Assembly (NCBI GenBank): GCA_028688225.1
Contig: JAQTYQ010000008.1
Span: 51,751-115,750, forward strand
DNA length: 64,000 bases
Origin: Opitutaceae bacterium
GTDB taxonomy: Bacteria > Verrucomicrobiota > Verrucomicrobiia > Opitutales > Opitutaceae
Direction of reading: 5' to 3'
The translations under genes were made by a program, and so were the position numbers. This document shows, one piece after another, positions 26,162 through 33,720 of this stretch (the first letter of the stretch is position 1; each line of letters begins with the position of its first letter). The notes under the pieces are model-generated. The model saw nothing but the letters and a program-made list of their open reading frames with translations. It made no database searches and was not told the DNA's origin.

Positions 26162-27016
26162 TCAGCCCCGGTCTTTGGGCGCCTCAGCCGCCCCGCCGCT
26201 CCATTGCAGCTTGGTGCGCACAACGGAAAAATGCGAGTAGTCCTCGCGCTGGACCAGGGCCAGCTTGAGCGGCGAGATCGAAATCTCGACCGGAGAACCC
26301 TGGCAGAAGGTGAGATTGCGCTGGCCATCTATGGCCACGAGCAGGCGCGACTGCTCCATGCGGTTGTAGATGCGCAGTCGCACATCCTGCCGGAAGATGA
26401 TCGAACGGTTGCTGAGGGTATGCGGACAGACCGGGGTCATGGCGATGACCTCCGCCGCCGGATGAATAAGCGGGCCGCCGGCGGAGAGATTGTAGGCCGT
26501 CGAGCCGGTGGGGGTGGTGAAGATGAGACCGTCACAGTAATAATCGGTCACCAGTTCCTTGCCCGCGAATACCTCGAGGCGCACCAGCCGCGAATTGACC
26601 TCATCCTTGATGAGCACGTCGTTGAGCGCCAGGTCGTGCGGGCCGGGGCCCGTCGAGCAGTCGAGCAGGGAACGCAGGGCGATGCGATAGCTGCCGGTCA
26701 GCAGTTCGGCGAAAAGTGCCCGTGCCTCCTCGGCGGAAAACGTCGTGAGAAAGCCGAGACTGCCGCGATTGACGCCGATGACCGGCACCTGGGCATGCGC
26801 GGCCGCCCGGACCACGCCCAGCAAGGTGCCGTCGCCGCCGATGACGCAGCAGGCATCAAACCCTTGCAGCAGGTTTTCCGGCAGCGGAAAGTGCGCCGTG
26901 TGCGTGAACTCCACCCCCGCCTTGCGCGCCGTGGCCATGAGCCCCCGGGCAAGGTCGGCGGCGCCGGCTTTCTGCTCGTTGACGACAAAGGCGAGGCGGC
27001 GGATGGGTTGCATCAT
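26162..27016 (-). CDS. nadK: NAD kinase
   Basis: 284 aa. Makes NADP from NAD and ATP (or polyphosphate). Diagnostic motifs: CCVIGGDGTLLGVVRAA (GGDGT), GVNRGSLGFLTTF, LNDVLIKDEVNSRLVRLEV and TPTGSTAYNLSAGGPLIHP, all in order and spacing typical for NadK. Either of two adjacent Met codons (27016 or 27013) may be used. It is transcribed toward the EF-hand gene, downstream of and probably with the tlyA-like gene. Confidence 0.95.
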   Translation of the reverse strand: MMQPIRRLAFVVNEQKAGAADLARGLMATARKAGVEFTHTAHFPLPENLLQGFDACCVIGGDGTLLGVVRAAAHAQVPVIGVNRGSLGFLTTFSAEEARALFAELLTGSYRIALRSLLDCSTGPGPHDLALNDVLIKDEVNSRLVRLEVFAGKELVTDYYCDGLIFTTPTGSTAYNLSAGGPLIHPAAEVIAMTPVCPHTLSNRSIIFRQDVRLRIYNRMEQSRLLVAIDGQRNLTFCQGSPVEISISPLKLALVQREDYSHFSVVRTKLQWSGGAAEAPKDRG

Positions 27017-27075
27017 GGGTCAACCGGTAATTGGCGTGAATCCGTGCCGATGCCAAACCTGTTTATTGACGCGGC

Positions 27076-27843
27076 TCAGCGGTGAACGGCCGGCGGAAGC
27101 CGGTCGAGACCCAGCAAAAATTCCCGATTGCCCTCTGCACCGGTGATGGGGGAATCCATCGAACCGCGTAGCGCCGCTTCCGGGAGTTCGGCGATGGCGA
27201 AAGCCGTCACCTCGGCCAGGACGGCCGTCTGCACGGCGGGATCGCGGATGACGCCGTGTCCCTTGTCGGCCTCGCCTTTCCCGGCTTCAAATTGCGGCTT
27301 TACCAGCGCGATAAGCACACCACCGGGACGCAGGAACGGCCAGACCGCCGGCAGCACCATTTTCAGTGAAATGAACGAAAGATCCATCAGCACGGCGTCA
27401 TAGGCCGGACGGGGCAACTGGTCCGGACGCAGATGACGGGCGTTGATTTTCTCCAGGCTGGTCACGCGCGGATCGGATCGCAGCCGGGCATGCAATTGTC
27501 CGCGGCCGACATCAATACAAGTTACATCGGCGGCGCCTGCCTGTAGGGCGCAGTCCGTGAAGCCGCCGGTGGAGGCCCCTACGTCGAGCACATGCGCGCC
27601 GCGCAGGTCGACATCGAACTTGGTGAGAAACGCCGCCAGTTTCTCACCGCCGCGGCTGACGAAACGCGGCGGCTGTTCCAGGATCAGCACCGTGTCGACC
27701 GGATATTCCCGGCCTGGTTTGTCCAGCCGCTCGGTGCCGCGCAGCACGCGGCCGGCCATGATCAGCGCCTTGGCCTGGGTGCGCGATGCAGCCAGCCCGC
27801 GCTGTACGAGCAGTTCATCAAGACGGAGGCGGGAGCGGGCCAT
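27076..27843 (-). CDS. TlyA-family RNA ribose methyltransferase
   Basis: 255 aa. An N-terminal S4 RNA-binding domain ([30 protein letters not shown]) is linked to an FtsJ-like SAM methyltransferase ([74 protein letters not shown]). TlyA enzymes 2'-O-methylate 16S/23S rRNA; older annotations call them hemolysins, which is not supported by the fold. ATG 27843 chosen over TTG 27858. It lies 59 bp upstream of nadK on the same strand. Confidence 0.9.
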   Translation of the reverse strand: MARSRLRLDELLVQRGLAASRTQAKALIMAGRVLRGTERLDKPGREYPVDTVLILEQPPRFVSRGGEKLAAFLTKFDVDLRGAHVLDVGASTGGFTDCALQAGAADVTCIDVGRGQLHARLRSDPRVTSLEKINARHLRPDQLPRPAYDAVLMDLSFISLKMVLPAVWPFLRPGGVLIALVKPQFEAGKGEADKGHGVIRDPAVQTAVLAEVTAFAIAELPEAALRGSMDSPITGAEGNREFLLGLDRLPPAVHR

Positions 27844-27941
27844 GGGAATGCGGGACAAACGTCAGGAGAAGACGTTGGTCTTGTTGCCCTGCCGTCTTGC
27901 CAGCGGTTGCAAGCCAAGCATCCCGCTGCCGGTAAGGCACG

Positions 27942-30641
27942 CTACTTTTTCTCCGTCCACTCCGCCGTAAATCGATAACGGCCGGAGGCAAGGTGGCAGG
28001 TCACCCCGTCCTTGGTGCGCACAATCTTGGCCACGCCCGGCGCCTGATCGAGCGGTTTGCCGGCCTCGGTGACCCGCGCCTTGGGCGGCACCGGCAGTCG
28101 GGCCGTGGCGGTGGTATTGGCAGGAACGACGATTTCCCAGTCGAAGCGGCGGGCCCCGGATCGCCAGGCGCTGGAAATCTCGCCGTGCGGCGAGGCGAGG
28201 CGAGCCCGGGCCGAAGAGAGGTTCCCCCCGGGGTGCGGCTGCAGCCGGATGTGCTTGTAGCCGGGCTGTCCCGGATCGACCTCAATCCCGGCTACGACCG
28301 CATAAAGCCATGCGCCGATGGCTCCGCTGGCATAATGGTTGAAAGAATTCATGCCGGGATCCTGGAAACCGCGATCCGGCGTCCAGCCATCCCAACGCTC
28401 CCAAAGGGTGGTGGCACCTTGGGTGACGGCGTAGAGCCAGGACGGCCACTGTTTCTGCTGGAGGAGCCTGTAGGCGGTGTCGAGATGGCCCGTCGCCGTG
28501 AGGACATGGGGCAGATAAGGTGAACCGACAAATCCAGTCGCCAGTTTCCATCCGCGCGTCTCGATGTCCTTGACGAGGTCAGCGACGACGCGGGCGCGTT
28601 GCTGGGGGGGAAGCAAGTCGAAATGCAGCGCCAGGACACATGCCGTCTGGGTGCCACCGGCGACACTGCCTTCCCGGGTGACAAACTTGTGCTGGAACGC
28701 CGTGCGCACGGAATCGGCGAGCGCGGCATACTTCTTCGCCTCGACCTTTTTGCCGAGCACGTCGGCCATGGCAGCCACGAGGCGGGCGCTGTGGGCGAAA
28801 AAGGCCGTGCCGATCAGTTCCTTGGGCGTGCCTCCGTCCAGCTTGTTGCTGCCATCGAGTGCGAGCCAGTCGCCATGGCCTTCGTCGCCGGGGATGGTCT
28901 TGCGGCGGATGAGGTCGGCATGGGCCGTCCGCAATGCATCGACGAAACGGGCGCAGGTCGCATAGTGCCGTTCCAACAGGCGGCGGTCGGCGTAGCATTG
29001 ATAGATGGTCCAGGGACAGATCGTCACGGCGTCGGCCCAGCCCGGCCCTCCATCCAAGGGGAGGTCGTCAATGGCCGGCACCACCGCCGGGATGGTGCTG
29101 CGTTCGGTTTGGGCGTCGGCCAGATCCTGCATCCATTTTCTGAAAAAGGCGGCGACCTCCATGTTGAAGGCGGCGGTGCGAACGAACACCTGGGCGTCGC
29201 CTGTCCAGCCAAGGCGCTCATCGCGTTGCGGACAGTCGGTGGGGACGTCGAGGAAATTGCCGCGCTGGCTCCAGAGGATGTTCTTCTGGAGCTGATTGAT
29301 GAGCGGATCGGAACAGGAGAATTCGCCGGTGGACGGCAGATCGGAATGCAGCGCCACCCCGACGATCTCCTCAATTTCGACCTCCGGGCCGCGGGTTTCG
29401 ACCTCGACATAGCGAAAACCGTGGAACGTGAAGCGCGGCTCAAAGGCTTCGCCGCCCGTGTCGCCGCGCAGGGTGTAATGGTCGGTGGCGCGGGCCGTGC
29501 GCAGGTTGGCAACGTAAAGCCGGCCGTCCTTGTCGAGCATCTCCGCATGACGCAGGGTGATCGTGGCGCCGGCGGGGCCCTTGACACGCAGACGCATGCG
29601 GCCGGTCAGATTCTGCCCGAGGTCGTAACGGCGCAGGCGGCGTTGCCGGGATACAGATGGTTCGCTGATCGGTCGGGCCCGGAGTTCATGCCGGGCCCGG
29701 ATGGGTGGGCCAAGCATGGATTCAAGGATGATCCCGTTGCCGTTGCAGACGCGGGCCGCCTGCCAGCCACGATCATCGAAACCCGGCTTGTCCCAGCCGG
29801 GAAACTCCAGGCGGGCATCGTAGCTTTCCCCCATGAGCAGATCGCTCTCCAGCAGCGGTCCGTAGCTAAATTTCCATGTGGAATCGGTGCCAATGACGTC
29901 GGTGCGGCCGTCGAGATAATCGATGACGAGCTGCGCGAGGAATTTGGGGCGCTCGCCATACATCTGCCGGCCGCGCCAGGCGACATGTCCGCAATACCAG
30001 CCGTCCCCGAGGAGGGCGCCAAACGTGTTGTCACCCACCACCAACAAAGGGGTGACATCGAAGGCCTGGTAGTGCACGCGCTTGCGATAGTCGGTCCAGC
30101 CCGGCGCCAGCTGAAAGTCGCCGATGCGCTGACCGTTGAGGCGCGCTTCATAGAGGCCCAGGGCCGTGACGTAGAGCCGGGCCCGGGTTACGCGGGCGCC
30201 GACGAAGAAGGTTTTGCGCAAATAGGGCGCGGGCACGGCTGTCCAGCGTCCACCCGTGAGCGTGCCGGCGATCCACTGCGCCTTCCAGTCGCCGCGATCG
30301 AGCAGGCCCATTTCCCAAAACGCCCGTTCGGTCGAGTCGGTGCAGTGGCCATGCTCATCCCATACTTTTACCCGCCACCACGCCCGCTGGCGGGAGCGGA
30401 GCGGTTTGCCGCCATAAACGAGGTGCAGGGATGCATCGGAAGCCTTCTTGCCGCTGTCCCACAGATCGGGAGCGCCGCCCGGCTCCGACGAGACCAGAAT
30501 CTGGCACGCGGTCTGGCGCGCCCCGCGGCGGTGTTCAGCATCAAGCCACCAGCTCAGACGTGGTTGTCGCTCATCAAGACCGAGGGGATTCTCAAAGTAT
30601 TCGCAACGCAGATGAACAGGACGGCAGGTTGCTTGAGACAT
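27942..30641 (-). CDS. Alpha-L-rhamnosidase, GH78
   Basis: 899 aa. N-terminal beta-sandwich domains (FENPLGLDERQPRLSWWLDAEHRRGARQ..., WKAQWIAG, LNGQRIGDFQLAPGWTDYRKRVHYQAFDVT) lead to the (alpha/alpha)6 catalytic barrel with the signature DCPQRDERLGWTGDAQVF holding the general-acid Glu, and a C-terminal beta domain (GYKHIRLQPHPGG). No convincing signal peptide, so it may act on imported oligosaccharides. It would release L-rhamnose from plant or bacterial glycans and may feed the RhaEW-like gene at 48746, though that link is an inference. Confidence 0.92.
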   Translation of the reverse strand: MSQATCRPVHLRCEYFENPLGLDERQPRLSWWLDAEHRRGARQTACQILVSSEPGGAPDLWDSGKKASDASLHLVYGGKPLRSRQRAWWRVKVWDEHGHCTDSTERAFWEMGLLDRGDWKAQWIAGTLTGGRWTAVPAPYLRKTFFVGARVTRARLYVTALGLYEARLNGQRIGDFQLAPGWTDYRKRVHYQAFDVTPLLVVGDNTFGALLGDGWYCGHVAWRGRQMYGERPKFLAQLVIDYLDGRTDVIGTDSTWKFSYGPLLESDLLMGESYDARLEFPGWDKPGFDDRGWQAARVCNGNGIILESMLGPPIRARHELRARPISEPSVSRQRRLRRYDLGQNLTGRMRLRVKGPAGATITLRHAEMLDKDGRLYVANLRTARATDHYTLRGDTGGEAFEPRFTFHGFRYVEVETRGPEVEIEEIVGVALHSDLPSTGEFSCSDPLINQLQKNILWSQRGNFLDVPTDCPQRDERLGWTGDAQVFVRTAAFNMEVAAFFRKWMQDLADAQTERSTIPAVVPAIDDLPLDGGPGWADAVTICPWTIYQCYADRRLLERHYATCARFVDALRTAHADLIRRKTIPGDEGHGDWLALDGSNKLDGGTPKELIGTAFFAHSARLVAAMADVLGKKVEAKKYAALADSVRTAFQHKFVTREGSVAGGTQTACVLALHFDLLPPQQRARVVADLVKDIETRGWKLATGFVGSPYLPHVLTATGHLDTAYRLLQQKQWPSWLYAVTQGATTLWERWDGWTPDRGFQDPGMNSFNHYASGAIGAWLYAVVAGIEVDPGQPGYKHIRLQPHPGGNLSSARARLASPHGEISSAWRSGARRFDWEIVVPANTTATARLPVPPKARVTEAGKPLDQAPGVAKIVRTKDGVTCHLASGRYRFTAEWTEKK

Positions 30642-30964
30642 GTGGGTTTGGGGGCGGAAGGAACGTCTGCGGTCCGGCTATTCGGCTTCGACGCCAGACG
30701 ACAGACGGGGGCAAAAGATGGCATTTGAAAAGCGAATGGTCGAGATTTCTGTAGCCTGAAGTAGCCGTAAACAGTTGCAGTTTTATTGGAATGCAATTTG
30801 CACGGATTTGGTTTATTGCCTGTTCAAGTATCTATTGGAAAACGATATATGCTATATTGTGCACACCAAAAACGGGTCGTGGAGATGACCTGAATCGAAG
30901 ATAATCCGTTGATGAACAAAATTTACCGCTGCGCCACCTGGTCGCCTTTCGCCGCGCTCGGGAT
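30642..30964. other. 323-bp intergenic region, GH78 upstream
   Basis: No gene found. The sequence is AT-rich around 30770-30860 (for example ATATATGCTATATTG), consistent with promoter DNA for the minus-strand rhamnosidase. Near 30905-30970 the minus strand contains a D-arm-like GTGGCGCAGCGGTA string, but no complete tRNA fold can be drawn. Confidence 0.4.
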
Positions 30965-31786
30965 TCACAGCCTCTGCCGTGCGGGCGACCAGCAGGTCGT
31001 GCGGCCACCGACCTGCTCGCGAACAAGCCGGCCCCCGGTGCGCGGGCAGCGGCCTCCGTCCTCCCAGCGGTGGTTGAAAAGCCAGGAACCGGGAATGTGC
31101 ACGTTGAGCGCAGGTGGCACGTAGCGGCCGCGACCGGCGATCGTAGCGAGCGCAAGGCGGCAGACCTTGCGGCATTCGCGCCACACGGAGCGCACCTCCG
31201 CGGGTGTGAGCGTCCCGGCCGGACGTTTGGGATGAACGGCGGCCCGCCAGAGGATTTCGTCGGCCATCCAGTTGCCGACACCCGGAAAACGCTCCTGCAG
31301 GAGCAGTACCGCCTTGACCGGCATGTGCCGATGGCGGCGGAGAAAAACGGCCACCGCCTCCGTTGTAAATACAGCGGACAGGATCGCGGGCGCGAGGCGC
31401 GTCCACCATGTGGGCGGTGTCCGGCCGACGTCAAACAGGACGCGGCCAAACATGCGTGGATCGGTGAAGACGAGGCAGCGTTCCCGCTGTTCCAGGACAA
31501 GATGGTCATGCTTGTGTGGCGCATAACCCGCTGGCTCCATCCGCAGTTCACCGCTCAAGCCCAGGTGGATGCCCAGCCAGCAGCCTCCGTTGCAACGGAA
31601 AAGTATCTGCTTTGCCGCGGCCGAGGAGGAGCGGAGCATGGCGCCGGTAAGCCGGCCAACCAGGAGAGATACGGTGCATTCCCGAAACACCCGGGCGCGT
31701 GGATGCACCCGCACGGCCTGTATCAGATGCCCCAATCCCGGGTTCCATTGCTTGCGGTAAAACTCAACTTCGGCGAGTTCGGGCAT
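30965..31786 (-). CDS. Fpg/Nei-family DNA glycosylase with degenerate zinc finger
   Basis: 273 aa. Starts MPELAEVEFYR, so Pro1 and Glu2 (nucleophile and acid after Met removal) are present, with the Lys of AAAKQILF, the H2TH helix region (LLLQERFPGVGNWMADEILWRAAVHPKR) and the Arg of the finger hairpin (GGRTTCW). Normally four Cys bind zinc (CxxC...CxxC); here CPRTGG keeps one and WSPARQ lacks both of the last pair. The finger is therefore zinc-poor or zincless, as in some eukaryotic Nei-like enzymes. Probably excises oxidised bases. Confidence 0.88.
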   Translation of the reverse strand: MPELAEVEFYRKQWNPGLGHLIQAVRVHPRARVFRECTVSLLVGRLTGAMLRSSSAAAKQILFRCNGGCWLGIHLGLSGELRMEPAGYAPHKHDHLVLEQRERCLVFTDPRMFGRVLFDVGRTPPTWWTRLAPAILSAVFTTEAVAVFLRRHRHMPVKAVLLLQERFPGVGNWMADEILWRAAVHPKRPAGTLTPAEVRSVWRECRKVCRLALATIAGRGRYVPPALNVHIPGSWLFNHRWEDGGRCPRTGGRLVREQVGGRTTCWSPARQRL

Positions 31787-31884
31787 GTACTATGTGGGTC
31801 AGACATGGACGACGGTGCCAACAGGGCCCGGCGGGTTGGCGCTGAGCCATGACCCGGCACGGTCTTGGGAGGCGGATGGAGCCA

Positions 31885-33018
31885 TTATCGGATCTCCCAA
31901 TCGTAGTGGTACCGTGAAAGGAGCTTGGGCCGGCCTGCGGTCACCTGGATTACATCCTCGATGCGGCAGGCACCGAGTCCGGGGTAGTAGAGACCCGGTT
32001 CGACCGTGACGACGGCGCCTGGTTTCAGTTCGTAGTCGACTGCGCCCGAGATGCGGGGCGGCTCATGCACGGCCAGGCCAAGTCCATGCCCGGTGCCATG
32101 GAAAAAACCGACGGAACCACGCGGTGTGTGCTTGGTTTCGTAGCCCTGCGTCTTGAAGTAATCGGCCACGCGGTTGTGCACGTCGCGTCCGTTGACGCCG
32201 GCATGGATGGCGGCAAGGGCGAGCTGCTGACCGGCGCACACGGTGGCGACGAGGCGGCGCTGGGCGTCCGAAGCGCGGCCGCGGAGAAAAGTGCGCGTCA
32301 TGTCACCGTGATAGCCGGTGGCGGTGACGCGCGGGAACACGTCGACGATGATGAGTTCCCGGGCCCGGATCGGGCCATGTCCGCTCTCATGGGGGTCACA
32401 TCCCTGGTTGCCGCCGGCCGCGATGGTTCCGAGCGACACGGCCCCGGCGGCGAGGCAGGCGGTCTCAATGGCAAACTTGAGATCCTCCGCCGTGAGCCGG
32501 CGTCCTTGGTGGTAGAGCCAGCGACCCTTGAGCCGTGCCCGGCGAAGCAGGTCCTCGGCGGCGGCAATACCGAGGGCCGCGCAGCGGTTGCCGGTGCGAA
32601 GAGCGGCGACTTCCGCGGCATTTTTGATTTCGCGCTCGGGAAAGATCAGGCCGCCGGCCGGAACCAGTTTGAGGCCGTGCCGGACGAGCTTGAACGCCAC
32701 GCCGGCGGGAAAATCGTCCGGCACGGTGAAGGCGTGAATCCGATAATGGGCCGCCAGCAAAAGGATGACTTCCGCCGGCCCGATGCGCCGGCGGGGCCAA
32801 CGCCGGCGCGCTTGTTGATGCCAGGCCTCAAGCGGCAGCACCATGTCGAAGGCGGAGTCGCGTTTCACCCGCCCGTACTCCAGGGCGCTGACGACGCACA
32901 CCTTGCGACGGCCGGCACGAAAAGAAATGAACGGGTCAGGCACCGGGACCCGACCGAAGTAGCGCTGGTCGGGATTCATGTCTGAGTCGGCATAGAGGAG
33001 GGGTGGAGGTTGACCCAT
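31885..33018 (-). CDS. M24-family metallopeptidase, Xaa-Pro aminopeptidase-like
   Basis: 377 aa creatinase/prolidase-like protein. The C-terminal pita-bread domain has the five dinuclear-metal ligands: ELIIVDVFPR (Asp), GYHGDMTRTF (Asp), FFHGTGHGLGLAVHE (His), VVTVEPGLYYP (Glu) and CRIEDVIQV (Glu). The N-terminal domain is divergent. Start uncertain: ATG 33018 (MGQPPPLLYADSDMN) or ATG 33054. Presumably cleaves N-terminal residues before proline. It is divergent from the DUF192 gene. Confidence 0.87.
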   Translation of the reverse strand: MGQPPPLLYADSDMNPDQRYFGRVPVPDPFISFRAGRRKVCVVSALEYGRVKRDSAFDMVLPLEAWHQQARRRWPRRRIGPAEVILLLAAHYRIHAFTVPDDFPAGVAFKLVRHGLKLVPAGGLIFPEREIKNAAEVAALRTGNRCAALGIAAAEDLLRRARLKGRWLYHQGRRLTAEDLKFAIETACLAAGAVSLGTIAAGGNQGCDPHESGHGPIRARELIIVDVFPRVTATGYHGDMTRTFLRGRASDAQRRLVATVCAGQQLALAAIHAGVNGRDVHNRVADYFKTQGYETKHTPRGSVGFFHGTGHGLGLAVHEPPRISGAVDYELKPGAVVTVEPGLYYPGLGACRIEDVIQVTAGRPKLLSRYHYDWEIR

Positions 33019-33083
33019 GGGGAAAGCAGGATTGAATTGCCAACGCGGCCGCATTACCCGCCAATCTATCGGGAAACGCAAAG

Positions 33084-33620
33084 ATGTTTTGGGTCATAAC
33101 CAGCAGATCATGGAGAACGGGAGGGTGGGCTCTGATTGTTGTACTGCTAGCCATGGCTTGCGGCCGCACCACCCGGACGGAGAACGGCATCCCACCGAAA
33201 ACTGTGAGCGACTGGTTTGCGATCGCGGTCGGCGGGAAGACCGTGCACCTGCAACTCGCGATCCAGGCGGCCGAGATGGAGCGCGGCTTGATGGAACGGC
33301 GCGAACTCGCGCCCGATCAAGGGATGCTTTTTGTCTATCGCGAGCCGACGGCCATGAGCTTCTGGATGCGCAATACGCCGCTGTCGCTCGACATCGGATT
33401 TTTCAGCCCGGAGGGCGAACTGAAGGAGGTCTATGCGATGCAGCCTTTCGATGAGATGCCGATCCGCTCACGGGACAGCCGGCTGCAGTTCGCCTTGGAA
33501 ATGAATCAAGGTTGGTTCCGTAAGCACGGGATAAAACCCGGTGCAAGGTTTGATCTGGCGGCCCTCAGAGAGAGCCTCAAGGCACGCGGGGCCTTTCCAG
33601 AAGAATTTGGTCTGCGGTAA
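33084..33620 (+). CDS. DUF192-family exported lipoprotein
   Basis: 178 aa. Hydrophobic N-terminus ending in a lipobox-like LLAMACG suggests a lipoprotein. The rest is a DUF192 domain: AEMERGLMERRELAPDQGMLFVYREPTAMSFWMRNTPLSLDIGFFSPEGEL. The family is widespread in exported proteins with unknown activity. Divergent from the M24 gene; the open frame begins with ATG at 33084 and the signal peptide supports this start. Confidence 0.85.
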   Translation: MFWVITSRSWRTGGWALIVVLLAMACGRTTRTENGIPPKTVSDWFAIAVGGKTVHLQLAIQAAEMERGLMERRELAPDQGMLFVYREPTAMSFWMRNTPLSLDIGFFSPEGELKEVYAMQPFDEMPIRSRDSRLQFALEMNQGWFRKHGIKPGARFDLAALRESLKARGAFPEEFGLR

Positions 33621-33720
33621 ACCAAGTCTCATCCGACCCGATTGCTTGGACAAGTTCCTGATCAAACAAAGGCCTGTGGCAACTAAGAGACGCCGCCTCC
33701 GTGGGCTCCCCTGCATCCAG

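Noticed and set aside
27076..27843. Hemolysin annotation for the TlyA-like protein
   Set aside because: S4 plus FtsJ-type SAM methyltransferase architecture indicates an rRNA methyltransferase; the toxin label is historical.
30903..30970. tRNA-like stretch on the minus strand (GTGGCGCAGCGGTA, later TTCGATTC)
   Set aside because: No 5-bp anticodon stem with a 7-nt loop and no paired acceptor ends can be drawn; treated as chance or a remnant.
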